Assembly: GCA_963585895.1 (NCBI GenBank)
Contig: CAUZXS010004389.1
Span: 5,001-69,000, forward strand
Length of the DNA stretch: 64,000 nucleotides
From: Sepioteuthis lessoniana
Lineage: Eukaryota > Mollusca > Cephalopoda > Myopsida > Loliginidae
Reading direction: 5' to 3'
Position 1 is the stretch's first letter, and each line of letters begins with the position of its first letter. The notes beneath the pieces were generated by a model. The model was not told the DNA's origin. It was given only the letters and a program-made list of their open reading frames with translations, and made no database searches. The position numbers and the translations under genes are program-made. Of the stretch, positions 22,401 through 34,203 are shown piece by piece.

Positions 22401-22638
22401 CGGTTCTCGCTCCTGCAACTACTCTGCGTCCTACTGCCCGCAGATGGGCGTAACCATTCCTCACTCGCCTTCTCTTTTACAACTGCTGCCCGAAAACCTG
22501 TTCCTCGGTCTGTCGTGAGTATTCACGCTTTTCTATTTAGTTTGTCCATATCCGTTCCTGAAACGTTTGGTAACTGCTGTATTTGTTGACCGCCCCACCC
22601 AACGGGCAAGTGTGGCACAAGGCCTTTTTATGGTGGTT

Positions 22639-22793
22639 CCGGGCGCAGGGCCGTAGCCCACACGCGCCCGGCATTTGCCAAAAATGCCTACGGCTCCGTC
22701 GGCATTCCCTTTATTAGGGGCGCTTCAGGCGCCGGGCGATTAACCCAACCCTCCCGAAGGAGGTAAAAGCCTGGGGGGAAGGCCCCCTGAGGC
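22639..22793. other. GC-rich block of five consecutive hairpins
   Basis: Perfect or near-perfect stem-loops: 22639-22671 (CCGGGCGC/GCGCCCGG with inner GGGC/GCCC), 22683-22706 (AATGCC/GGCATT with inner ACGG/CCGT), 22719-22733 (GGCGC/GCGCC), 22750-22763 (CCTCC/GGAGG, CGAA loop) and 22769-22793 (GCCT+GGGGG/CCCCC+AGGC). Base composition differs sharply from the surroundings. It lies within the LTR fossil between zinc knuckles and the rest of gag. Function unknown. The 5' edge near 22610 resembles a SINE-C scrap ('gtggcacaaggcc'). Confidence 0.8.
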
Positions 22794-22919
22794 CGAAGGA
22801 AAATTATCCAACTGCCAAGACACACTCGGCCGGATCTGTGCCGCAGTAATCACAGCCGACCAAAGTGCCACCTGACAATTGCAGTAACGCAACTGACACG
22901 TCCTCTGGAAACCCATTCA

Positions 22920-23290
22920 CAAATGCCAACCTAACGGCAGTTTCTAGTCCTTCCTGGTAAAACTGGACAAACCAGTTAGCTTCCTTATTTCATTCGCATA
23001 GACATCTACTGTCTGTCCAGTCCAGCGTATCTTGGATAATTTGTTGTAAGACCCGAAAACACCTTCCATGAACGCCTCTTTCAACCGATCCTCGATCCTC
23101 TTTACGTCTATCTGTTCGTGTTCGTTCATTTCCAAATATAGCGCCAACGCATCGCCCTCCCGGTACAAGAGTATGAGGCTAGCTAAGTCCACTATGTTTT
23201 GTAATTTCGCCACGTGCCTCACCTTCCTTAGCTATGCAACCATGTCACCTTCGCTGCTAAGGGTTTTATCATCTCATGGCTAATTTTTTC
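22920..23290 (-). pseudogene. Fossil gag capsid-like region of the Gypsy-like element
   Basis: A helical segment with ALALYLEMNEHEQIDVKRIE and a downstream tryptophan (IRWTGQTVDVYANEIRKL) resembles the retrotransposon gag (capsid) domain. Fossil; its position upstream of the zinc knuckles fits. Confidence 0.65.
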
Positions 23291-25129
23291 CGACATTTTC
23301 GGCCGAAATAGCTTGTAGTGAATTGAATAAAAAAGGGAGGTAACAATACAGCAAGTAATTTAAAGTTCTTCCTTCTAGACTTCGAAACCTTGGGTCGGAC
23401 CTTCGCACGTCTGAATACTCCAAACGTCGTAGAACGGCAAAGGCACATAAATATCAACGTGAGAACTACAAAGCCGCTACCCTATAGACTTGAATGGCCA
23501 AACAAGAAAATATAAGGTGAACGACTACTCATGTAAAAACCAGTGCAGCAGGAGAAAAATGTGTTTTTAGTTCGACGACTTCATACCTCCTGGGTCACCG
23601 CGATTCTCTCCTCTCTGTCTCAGCGTCTTCTCCTCTTCACCTCACAAACCAAAAAGGAAAAAAACAGCGCCTCGAGAAGGCTCGTTGCGTATGCGTCACG
23701 AGACTCTCGCACCATCGCGTTTTCCAGCGAGATTCACTCCGCGCATAAACATATTTCCTTTTCTCTGTAGCTGGTCCTCGTGGAAATTCAAATTTTGCGT
23801 AGAATTTCTTCCATTATCCTTCAGCTTCAAAATGTCAAAATCTTACTTTTTCTGAGTAAGCAGGTGGTACATAACGGTTCGTTTCTTTCCGCTTAGAGAA
23901 TACCCCTTTTCAGTTTCTCCATGACTTTTAATTCCATTTCTTTGTGTCGTAAATGTCTACGGATAGCAAATCTAAATTCTCAACTGCTTGCTTCCTTGCG
24001 TCGGCTGAATGGTAACGGGTAAGCTGGCCAAATAAGCACATTCTAGACAGCTCCCAGCTAAGACCAAACTGCCCGAAGGTAAAGAGAGCCAAAAGGAGGC
24101 TTGAAAAAAAAAAAAAAAAAAAGCCAAAACGCGAAAAGACAAAAAGCAAAAACAGGCTGATGCTACTGGCGACTTTTTTTTATAGCCACAAAGGGTCAGT
24201 AACGGCCCAACTTTGAAATAAAAAAACCGGAAATGATTTTCGGTGATCTCCCCATTTTTTATGAATCCACTTTTGCAAAGGAGATAAACCTTTTTCAATT
24301 CCCAACACTTTGCATGCAGACATGTTTTCAAGCGTTCTCATCGAGTGGTCATAATGCAAGTACAATTTTTTTTTTTTTCCAAACTCGACGTAAGAGTGAC
24401 TTGAACTTGACCATTCCTACTAACCATATTATTATTACTACTAACCATAACATTATCATAAATTCACTTCTGGCCTTACATGTAAACAGTTAAAGGTGAT
24501 GGTCATATGAAAAAGACATTAAGTTTATCTTAAAAAGATATATTTCTCTGTGACTTAAAAATGTGGGAATTGGAAAAAAAAATTTTTTTAAAATGTGTCG
24601 GTGCTGCTTAGCGGCACGTCGACTCTCCAACCTGTATCAGCCTTTGCTGAACATATCTACAAGACTCAGGACAGACCTTCAAACTCAAAACTCACCAAAA
24701 TTACTCTCCTGTTGGCAACCCCCCACTAAAAACACCTACCACAGACTTCAAACTCATAACCAACTAGGAATTATCAATATATTTCAAAGCCTTGTCTGGG
24801 AAACGTGACTATTTCTACTGGTTCAGGAAAACTTTCCTTACGACACAGAATAGTCATTAAAACTTTAAAATAAAGTTGGCGTTAAAAGGTACCTTTGTCT
24901 CTTTCTTTTCCTTTCTTTCCTTAAATTTTTTTGCAGCCTTTCACAGACAAAGAAGCCAACAAGTTAATGCGGTAAGAAGAAGAACAAAGGAGTCAGCTAC
25001 AACAACGACCACAACAACTAACCAACGAAACAAATAACCCACAAATCTTCTTAGTTATTTGAAACGATACAGCTGTGCGCAAATTATTTCCATTACATAG
25101 GAAAACTTGATGAATAGAAATACGAATGT
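23291..25129. other. Unassigned stretch next to the LTR fossil
   Basis: Only short open frames, none with a motif I recognise. 23291-23790 has more balanced base composition and could be leader or LTR sequence. Poly-A/T runs lie near 24105-24121 and 24367-24379. 24600-24810 has a short frame without known domain. Confidence 0.4.
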
Positions 25130-25216
25130 TAAATAGCAATACTTGAAACCATTTAACTGTGTGCGAACAAATGATTAATATCAAATTGAATTATGAAATA
25201 GAATTATTGGCATTTA
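25130..25216 (+). mobile_element. SINE-D tail unit
   Basis: Carries 'cttgaaaccatttaactgtg' and 'aaatgattaatatcaaattg', a single copy of the unit that forms the 71-bp satellite about 0.8 kb downstream. Confidence 0.7.
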
Positions 25217-25476
25217 ACCGGCTCATTAGCCTAGTGGGTAGAGTGTTCCCAAATGGTCTGGGAGACCGGGGTTCAGTCCCAGGTCGAGTCATACCAAAGA
25301 CTTAAAAAATGGTAGTTGATACCCCCTTGCTTAACACTTAGCATTATAGGGTACGTATCAAGAGTAAAGTGGAGCAATCCAGGGAAAGGAGTAGCACCCT
25401 CCCCTACACCTCAGTGTAGTAGCTATTGAAAAGGGAGCCTTCTGGTCATCCTCAACTACAGTCGTCAACTTTTTTA
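25217..25476 (+). mobile_element. SINE-A copy 8
   Basis: Complete copy: A box 'ttagcctagtgggtagagtg', B box 'gggttcagtccca', body and 3' end 'cagtcgtcaactttttt'. The nearby 'attggcat' motif at about 25208 and 25477 may be a target-site duplication. Confidence 0.85.
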
Positions 25477-25916
25477 TTGGCATAATGTAACATACCCATA
25501 ATAAACGGATGTGTGAAATAGACATAGGGAATCTATAAACACGAAACTTTACGAAATTGGTTCAGGTACGAAATTTTTTAATACCTTTGAGTTAAAGGTA
25601 ATTCGACAGAGAGGCACAATCTTTCTATGCTGACTTCCATCTGCGCCCCACCACATGCGGCGAGCCCCGAAAATCAACCTTATTCGGAGGCAGGAACTCA
25701 ACTCTCTGACTTTTTCCAAATCTCAAAATCCTCAGACCACGCTTCCGGTGCGTGACATCTCACACATCCCCTGGTTTCAGTTCCTACCTGGGATTTTAAT
25801 TTTGACATCTCTGAATGACACAACCTCTCCGCACCTAACTAACCCATGCACTGAGCCGAAAGGTTCTCATCCTAACTAAAACGAAATCCCTCTGCAATTA
25901 TATTACAATAAGATCG
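25477..25916. other. Unassigned spacer
   Basis: A 74-codon frame at 25655-25879 has no recognisable motif. No element found. Confidence 0.4.
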
Positions 25917-26812
25917 GAGGTCTTGAAACCATTTGACTGTGTGCCAACAAATGGTTAATATTAGTTATGATTATTAGTATTAGATAGGAATACTTGAAAC
26001 CATTTGACTGTGTGCCAACAAATGGTTAATATTAGTTATGATTATTAGTATTAGATAGGAATACTTGAAACCATTTGACTGTGTGCCAACAAATGGTTAA
26101 TATTAGTTATGATTATTAGTATTAGATAGGAATACTTGAAACCATTTGACTGTGTGCCAACAAATGGTTAATATTAGTTATGATTATTAGTATTAGATAG
26201 GAATACTTGAAACCATTTGACTGTGTGCCAACAAATGGTTAATATTAGTTATGATTATTAGTATTAGATAGGAATACTTGAAACCATTTGACTGTGTGCC
26301 AACAAATGGTTAATATTAGTTATGATTATTAGTATTAGATAGGAATACTTGAAACCATTTGACTGTGTGCCAACAAATGGTTAATATTAGTTATGATTAT
26401 TAGTATTAGATAGGAATACTTGAAACCATTTGACTGTGTGCCAACAAATGGTTAATATTAGTTATGATTATTAGTATTAGATAGGAATACTTGAAACCAT
26501 TTGACTGTGTGCCAACAAATGGTTAATATTAGTTATGATTATTAGTATTAGATAGGAATACTTGAAACCATTTGACTGTGTGCCAACAAATGGTTAATAT
26601 TAGTTATGATTATTAGTATTAGATAGGAATACTTGAAACCATTTGACTGTGTGCCAACAAATGGTTAATATTAGTTATGATTATTAGTATTAGATAGGAA
26701 TACTTGAAACCATTTGACTGTGTGCCAACAAATGGTTAATATTAGTTATGATTATTAGTATTAGATAGGAATACTTGAAACCATTTAACTGTGTGCAAAC
26801 AAACAGGATTTG
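25917..26812 (+). repeat. 71-bp satellite array, about 12.5 copies
   Basis: The unit starts 'cttgaaaccatttgactgtg' and ends 'attagtattagataggaata'; copies start every 71 bases from 25922 and are almost identical. The last copy changes to the ancestral SINE-D form ('atttaactgtgtgcaaac') and runs into the tail signature 'gtttgatatgccataaa' (26840). It is therefore an amplified SINE-D tail. Confidence 0.95.
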
Positions 26813-27319
26813 GCATAAGGTTACCCACAGGGTTTGATATGCCATAAAGTGCCAACCAACATCACATATAGCTTAAACTTTAATAGTGGAACTTAAACTC
26901 TCTATATCCAACGCTTCTGTCATTTGTAGGATGTGATATAGAGAAGGGGAAAATTACCAATGACACGGTGACAGCACTGATCTTACAGACAATCCTCTCA
27001 CACACACAAAAAAAACTACCCCTCCTTAAAAAACAAAGACATTGTTACAAAAATCTGATATGCTACAAAAGTTCTTTTTGGGTTAATCTCATAAACAGGA
27101 TGATATGTGGTGGTTTTCAGCCAGAATAGTGAAGAAAGCTTCATTTTTCTATGAATTGTTGACCCTCCCAAATAATGGGGGTGAGGGGCGGTCAGTATAG
27201 GGCATCATCGTCTCACTTAAGCTCCAACGTTTTGTTTTCTTTGGTGTCTAAAACTAAACCCTCTACTCTTTTGAATCACTTTTAATTTGTACGTATCCGT
27301 CCACAGCCAATAACAATTG
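26813..27319. other. SINE-D 3' end, then unassigned spacer between two satellite arrays
   Basis: 26813-26860 is the SINE-D 3' signature. 26861-27319 holds no recognised gene or repeat. Confidence 0.5.
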
Positions 27320-27399
27320 ATTAATTGATTTTAACGGCATGTCAACTTGTCAAGGATTATTTTATGCCTAGAAGTTATGCTTATATCATGTCAAGTATT

Positions 27400-29190
27400 C
27401 CTATCTAATACAAATAATTTGCACACATTTTGATGGTTTCAAGTATTCCTATCTAATACAAATAATTATACGGTTTCAAGTAATTATTTCTATCTAATAA
27501 TAATGTTTGCTCACATTTATATGGTTTCAAGTTACTGTTACTAATAATAATTAATTAATAATTATAACTTCAAGTAACTAATCTTAATCATAAATAATCT
27601 AGAATTATATGATATCAAGTATTTCTATCTAATATAGATAATTTGCACACAGTTGTAAGGTTTCAAGTATTCCTATCTAATACTAATAATTATATGGTTT
27701 CAAGTATCCCTATCTAATACTAATAATTATATGGTTTCAAGTATTCCTATCTAATACTAATAATTATATGGTTTCAAGTATTCCTATCTAATACTAATAA
27801 TTACATGGTTTCAAGTATTCCTATCTAATACTAATAATTATATGGTTTTAAGTATTCCTATCTAATACTAATAATTATATGGTTTCAAGTATTCCTATCT
27901 AATACTAATAATTATATGGTTTCAAGTATTCCTATCTAATACTAATAATTATATGGTTTCAAGTATTCCTATCTAATACTAATAATTATATGGTTTCAAG
28001 TATTCCCATCTAATACTAATAATTATATGGTTTCAAGTATTTCTATCAAATACTAATAATTATATGGTTTCAAGTATCCCTATCTAATACTAATAATTAT
28101 ATGGTTTCAAGTATTTCTATCTAATACTAATAATTATATGGTTTCAAGTATTCCCATCTAATACTAATAATTATATGGTTTCAAGTATTCCTATCTAATA
28201 CTAATAATTATATGGTTTCAAGTATTCCTATCTAATACTAATAATTATATGGTTTCAAGTATCCCTATCTAATACTAATAATTATATGGTTTCAAGTATT
28301 TCTATCTAATACTAATAATTATATGGTTTCAAGTATTTCTATCTAATACTAATAATTATATGGTTTCAAGTATCCCTATCTAATACTAATAATTATATGG
28401 TTTCAAGTATTTCTATCTAATACTAATAATTATATGGTTTCAAGTATTCCTATCTAATACTAATAATTATATGGTTTCAAGTATTTCTATCTAATACTAA
28501 TAATTATATGGTTTCAAGTATCCCTATCTAATACTAATAATTATATGGTTTCAAGTATTTCTATCTAATACTAATAATTATATGGTTTCAAGTATTTCTA
28601 TCTAATACTAATAATTATATGGTTTCAAGTATTTCTATCTAATACTAATAATTATATGGTTTCAAGTATCCCTATCTAATACTAATAATTATATGGTTTC
28701 AAGTATTTCAATCTAATACTAATAATTATATGGTTTCAAGTATTCCTATCTAATACTAATAATTATATGGTTTCAAGTATTTCTATCTAATACTAATAAT
28801 TATATGGTTTCAAGTATCCCTATCTAATACTAATAATTATATGGTTTCAAGTATTTCTATCTAATACTAATAATTATATGGTTTCAAGTATTTCTATCTA
28901 ATACTAATAATTATATGGTTTCAAGTATTTCTATCTAATACTAATAATTATATGGTTTCAAGTATCCCTATCTAATACTAATAATTATATGGTTTCAAGT
29001 ATTTCTATCTAATACTAATAATTATATGGTTTCAAGTATTCCTATCTAATACTAATAATTATATGGTTTTAAGTATTTCAATGTAATACTAATGATTATT
29101 TGCTTTTAAGTAATTATTTCTATTTAATAAGAGTCATTTGTTTGTGCACAGTTATATTGTTTCTAGTCGTTTATAATAATCTTTTGTAAA
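27400..29190 (-). repeat. 37-bp satellite array, about 39 copies, with higher-order structure
   Basis: The plus-strand unit is 'tatggtttcaagtattccta' followed by 'tctaatactaataatta'. It is the reverse complement of part of the 71-bp unit, lacking 34 bp. Edges (27400-27640 and 29095-29190) are diverged longer units. From 28371 three variants (tatccc, tatttc, tattcc) follow an 8-unit pattern with a 296-bp period. The left end (27320-27400) carries a diverged SINE-D 3' signature. Confidence 0.95.
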
Positions 29191-29214
29191 TAGCTTTAAG
29201 TAACTTTATTAGAG

Positions 29215-29355
29215 AGAGACTCCATGACGTAATGGCTGACGTATTGGACTGAATTGTTGTATTAAGTGTTTGAGCTCCAGTCACATAGTTAGGTTCACTT
29301 TAGGACTAAAGCCCCTTTGGAAAGATACGAACCTTCTTATTCCCTCCAGTTATGG
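29215..29355 (+). mobile_element. SINE-E copy 1, 3' truncated
   Basis: tRNA-like head 'catgacgtaatggctgacg', middle 'ttcactttaggactaaagcc' and 'ccctccagttatgg', then cut by the adjoining LINE 3' end. Confidence 0.65.
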
Positions 29356-30572
29356 TAGTCATCATCATCATGTTGTGCCGCTAGCACGGATATCCCTGAC
29401 CCTCTCTACCCACGTCTCCCTATCATTCATCGCCTCTGGCAGGTCTTCAGGGTTACATCCCGTATCATCACATAGCTGTTGAATGTATGTTTGAGCTGGT
29501 CGTCCTGCTTTTGCCTGGCCATATGTGGGGGTCCATAGGAGTACATCACTTATGAGCTCGTCCCTGCTTCTCCAGCAGTGTCTTGCATGTCTGGTTCGTC
29601 TAACTTGGATAGTTTTCGTGATGGTAGGCAGGTGGCCGTATAATTGGTGCTTTGTGGAGTGTTGCTGCCAGGACTTGTTCAATATTGCTCGCAGCATTCT
29701 TGTGTAATTGCCATCTAGCTTCTTCTCCAGCCGTTTAGTTAGCGTCCAAGTAGTGCATCCATACAGCAGTATCGATACGACCGGTGCCTGGAAGAAACTG
29801 TGTTTCATTTTATCAGTCAGGTCTGATTTCCATATGATCGATAGTCTATCGATAGCTATCCATGCCTTCGTTAGCCGCGTGTCGATGTCCTTTTCGGTTG
29901 ATGAGACGCTGCTTCCTTGGTAGGTGAATTTGTCTACTAGTTTCAGAAGGGGTTCCGTCTAGTGTGGAGATGTCACCTGTTTGATTATAGCACATATATT
30001 CCGTTTTGTGTGCATTGACATGGAGCCCAATGCTTGCAGTGGCTCGTTCCAAACTATGCAGTAGTGTTTCGGCTTGGTTGGGTGTATTTGCCAGTATCGC
30101 TATGTTATCGGCGTAGTCGGCGTCGGTAATTGTTTTTGCGGGGTACCTTCTGCTTCTTTTCTTTCTCAGCTCGAAGCCGTTTTCTCTGATTTTATCAATC
30201 GATGTTCTAAGTACGTAATCTAGACAGATGATAAAGAGGTATGGGGCTTGTGTGTCCCCTTGTAGTACTCCTGCTACAATATCGAAGTATTCTGTGTCTC
30301 CATCTGGTGAACGTACTTTCATTTTGGTGTTTCTATAGAGAATCGTTATTGCTGTTACGGTTTCTTTAGTTAGGCCGTATGCTAGTAGGATTTGTTCCAT
30401 TTTACCTCTATGAATGGAATCGAAGGCCTTGGTAAAGTCGATAAATAGTAATGTCGCTTGTAGGTTTTTTGCCTGTAGGTCTTCTAGGATTCTACGGATG
30501 GTCAATATTTGAGAGGTTGTGGATCTATTTCTTCGGAAGCCATTTTGGTTTTTCCTAAGGATGTTGTCGATT
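29356..30572 (-). mobile_element. RTE-like LINE 3' half 3, with reverse transcriptase
   Basis: Minus strand: the RT palm begins FIDFTKAFDSIHRGKMEQIL (motif A, D), followed by DIVAGVLQGDTQAPYLF (motif B) and DADYADN (motif C, ADN in place of ADD), then the C-terminal region ending in a GAT repeat at 29356. A frameshift lies near 29930-29950, and motif C has lost its second Asp. 5' truncated at 30572. RTE assignment follows from the protein motifs and the GAT 3' end. Confidence 0.85.
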
Positions 30573-30574
30573 AC

Positions 30575-30830
30575 TAATTGGCATAATGGTTAAAGTGTTC
30601 GCCAATGGCCCGGGAGACTTAGGTTCAATCCCAGGTCGAGTCATAACAAAGACTCAAAAAATGGTACTTGATGCTACCTTGCTTAAAACTCAGCATTATA
30701 AGGTAAGGATCAAGGGTAGTGGAGCAATCCAGGGAATGGAGTAGCGTCCTCCTCTACACCTTGGTGTAGTAGCTATCGAAAAGGGAGCCTTTGGGCCACC
30801 CTCGACTACGGTCGCCAACTTTACTTTTAT
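30575..30830 (+). mobile_element. SINE-A copy 9
   Basis: Complete copy directly at the truncated 5' end of LINE fragment 3: A box 'ttggcataatggttaaagtg', B box 'ggttcaatccca', 3' end 'ggtcgccaactttactttta'. Confidence 0.85.
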
Positions 30831-31293
30831 AGAACCCAAAATCGACAACATCCGACAGCTATGGTATAAAAGATTATTTCTAAGAAAAAAAAATCAAATT
30901 GACCACGTGCAGCACTTGATTTGACCTGAGTGGAAAAGGGAGGAGTAATCCCAGACAATGCGGGACCAAAAAGTGACTTCCTCCTTTTTGTTAAGAACTA
31001 CTAATTGAACTCTCAGTTTGCTGGCTGAAGATCCGTGATCAAACCACACGAGTCGTGATCGGTACATTCTTCTACATAACCATATCAAACCTTTTAAGTT
31101 CCACTAAAATTGACTTTGTATGGCAACCTGCTCGTTTAACAGGTTAGAATTCAAAGTTTTCCTTCTCCCAGGCTCGTTGCCCAAACCAAGGCTAAAAAAC
31201 CTAATCTGCCCCTGTGTCACATCCTGTCCATGCAGAGTAGTTGGTAAATACATATATGAAAATGACAATTATTTATCTATTTCATTCAGATCA

Positions 31294-31324
<31 letters not shown>

Positions 31325-31441
31325 TTCATTCTTATCTATCTATCTATCTATCAATTCAAAGAATACCCCTGTCACTTCATCTGTATCTTACTTTATTAGT
31401 TGATATCAAGATATCTCAATAAATCTATTTCAATCGGTTTA

Positions 31442-31472
<31 letters not shown>

Positions 31473-32359
31473 TTCAATCGGTTCATATCTATCTATACCA
31501 TCAAGTAGGCCTTCTAACTTACCGAAACACCAGCGTTAGTCACCCAAATGTACACTGGGTGATCGAGAAATGGGACAACACTCGAAGGTCCAAACTACCA
31601 AGAGACCCAAGTGACAAAAGTTTCATTTTTGAAGTTGCCTGAAATAAATCAATATATTCAAAGCAAAAGATCTTTCTAGAATCCCAGCTATCAAACAATA
31701 TTGTTGTTAGGAGGTCTGAGAATTGTAAACTTGCGGGGTACCGGTCAGTTTTGGAGAGATTCGTCCCTTATTTCGTCAGATTAGTGTAAAGACATCTGGC
31801 CGAAGAAATGAACGCCAAGAAGCTGAATGGCTGTTTCAAAAAGTTTCCCTTGCCATTCTTTGGGAGTGGTGGGGGGAAATACCATTTGCTAGTTCCTATA
31901 ATACCCATTGCACGTTGGTCATGTGTATTATGGATGTAGACTGTTTTGATGATAACTTGGGTGCGGTAATTCGCAATTATCCATTTATTTGTTATTGCAG
32001 ATGCGTGTACAAACATGTATCACACCCATGTTATTTATTTTGCACACTAACCTCATGACGAAACCAATATTTATTTTACATATTTTTTTTTAACGGATGA
32101 GAAATTAACTTGTTTTTCTTATGTCTTCCAATATATATATATATATATATACTTCTATTTTTGAAAAGAAATAAATATCTCCCAGTGTACATTTAAATTA
32201 GTTTTGATGAAGACGTTGTCATTTGTTAAACTTAGATTAGTTTGGCATAAGGCAATCACTATGAGACACCCAGTAAGAATCGAACTCAATAACTATAGCC
32301 TACTCACCTAGCTCACTGAACCACATAAAATATTCAAAGAATAATGATAAAAAACTAAT
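30831..32359. other. Mostly unassigned, with SINE-B scraps and ATCT repeats
   Basis: 31095-31260 resembles a diverged SINE-B in reverse ('gttagaattcaaagttttcc'). ATCT repeats lie at 31288-31352 and 31440-31500. A TA run lies at 32133-32151. No gene is recognised; the 82-codon minus frame at 31768-32016 has no motif. Confidence 0.4.
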
Positions 32360-32540
32360 CATAACTTATGATTTATTTTAACGGCATTTCAACATGTCAA
32401 AAGTTAATTTAAGTCTAGAGGTTAGGGAATTGTGTACATTTGTATTCACATCTTTAGTGTAGTTGGTTCTTATGAGTTTTTTTGGCAATGTTATGGGATA
32501 TTCCGTATTCCTATCAAATTCAAATAATTTGCACAGGAGG

Positions 32541-32775
32541 AGGTGGGTGTCCTCGTGGTGTAATGGTTAAAGCGATGGACTGCGGAATCGTAGTAAGCGA
32601 GTTCGAATCCCGGTCGCACTATTGCGTTCACTTTCGGACTAATGCCCCTCAGGAAAAAGTATGAACCCCCTTATCCTCCCAGCTATGGGTTAAATAGTAC
32701 CACTACTGTTCTTCGGCTTTGACATTAAGTAACCTACAAAGGTTGATATGCCATTAAATTCAACCAACCAACCAC
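32541..32775 (+). mobile_element. SINE-E copy 2, full length
   Basis: Best copy of this family: head 'gtcctcgtggtgtaatggtt', B box 'gagttcgaatcccgg', middle 'cagctatgggttaaatagta' and 3' signature 'gttgatatgccattaaa' followed by CCAA repeats. The 3' signature is the same as in SINE-D. Confidence 0.85.
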
Positions 32776-32821
32776 CAGTTGTATGGTTTCAAGTATTCCT
32801 ATCTAATACTAATAATTATAT

Positions 32822-33075
32822 GGCTTAATGAGTAGAGTGTTCGCCACTGGTCCGGGAGACCGGGGTTCAATCCCAGGTCGAGTTATACCAAAGACTCAAA
32901 AAAGGTACTTGATTCAGCCAAGCTTAACAGTCAGCATTATAAGGTGTGGATCAAGGGTAAAGTGGAGCAATCCAGGGAATGGAGTAGCGCCATCTCCTAC
33001 ACCTTGGTATAATAGCTATTGAAAAGGGAGCCTTTGGGTCACCCTCGACTAAAGGGAGACAACTTTACTTTTATA
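32822..33075 (+). mobile_element. SINE-A copy 10
   Basis: Complete copy: head 'ggcttaatgagtagagtg', B box 'gggttcaatccca', 3' part 'ccctcgactaaagggagaca', where the usual 'cggtcgcc' is altered. Confidence 0.85.
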
Positions 33076-33500
33076 TGTTTTCTAGTAATTATTTCTATTT
33101 AATTATTTCTATTTAATTATACTAATTTGTATGCATGTAGTTAGATGGTTTCTAGTAACTAATAATTATAATAATCAATTATGGCTTTTTGTAACTATTC
33201 TTAATACAAATAATTTACTTATACATTATCAAGTATTTCTATCTAATATAAATAATTTTAGAACAGATATATTTAACCACACATGGAGTCCTAACAGGTA
33301 CTACCACTCCGAGTCATAGTTGACCAGGGAGTAATGGCAATGAAAGAATACCCTACATTTCTAAGATCTCCAGAATTGGAACCTCACTATCAGATGCAGT
33401 TTAGTGTCATATCTAGGGCACCCATTTTAGGGGGTGGGTTCTTACCCCTTTGCAAGAGATACTGTCAGAGTATTCTATGCCTTGCCGACATAGTTGTAGG

Positions 33501-34057
33501 CAAACATTCGATTTGGCTCAATCCCAGCATTATAAGGTACATATTGTGAATCGAACGCACAAACAACTGTCTGCTAACATAACCCGCTAGAGCACAAAAA
33601 GCACCCTAAAACATAAGCCTAGTTTAGATCAAGACCAGAAGTATGTTGCACTCATTAAGAATCGAACTCCCGATTATTGGTCAATGTAAGGGTAGGTTAA
33701 AAATACTGAACTAAAAACTTGGCCTCGATATTCTGATTGGTACTTTTCATGTTAATGTGGTTAGCTGCCATTAAGTCTACAGACGACGCAAAATCTGCCC
33801 TTCTCGACCTTCCCACAAACAGACTAGATTTGGTTTCTAGGGTGTCAACATCTGGCGTCAGAAAGCTGCTGTGTGGGGAATGAGTCCGGCTTGTTCATTT
33901 CAATGACAGTCAATTTCAAGCGGCGGAAAAGGAAACAAACAAAATAAAAAAAGAAAAAAAAGTAAAAGGAAAAAAAAAAAAACAAAAAACTTATATACAG
34001 CTTGTGTTTACTGTACCAAAACTCACAGACTGAGATCCGTTCAGGGGTTTACAAAAA

Positions 34058-34060
<3 letters not shown>
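33501..34060. other. Unassigned spacer
   Basis: Nothing recognised. A-rich run at about 33935-33990. Confidence 0.4.
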
Positions 34061-34091
<31 letters not shown>

Positions 34092-34102
34092 AGTCTGCTC
34101 AG

Positions 34103-34155
<53 letters not shown>

Positions 34156-34166
34156 AGTCTGCTCAG

Positions 34167-34203
<37 letters not shown>

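Larger units (their letters stand above)
19990..23290 (-). mobile_element. Ty3/Gypsy-like LTR retrotransposon fossil
   Basis: Internal region on the minus strand in the order gag, zinc knuckles, protease, reverse transcriptase and RT connection/RNase H-side sequence. Broken by many changes and by insertions: a SINE-B at 21703-21858 and a GC-rich hairpin block at 22639-22793. I could not define paired LTRs; 23291-23790 and 21180-21700 may include LTR or leader sequence. Probably old, although domain signatures are still readable. Confidence 0.75.
32360..33500 (-). mobile_element. SINE-D copy with expanded tail, split by SINE-E and SINE-A
   Basis: Minus strand: body at 33270-33500 ('ccagggagtaatggcaatga' in plus), tail units at 33075-33270, 32776-32821 and 32480-32540, and the 3' signature near 32375. 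SINE-E (32541-32775) and SINE-A (32822-33075) sit inside the tail. Same architecture as 17500-19120. Confidence 0.75.

Noticed and set aside
25917-29190. CRISPR-like appearance of regular 37-bp and 71-bp repeats
   Set aside because: Repeats are contiguous with no unique spacers and grade into a SINE tail; the context is a eukaryotic genome.
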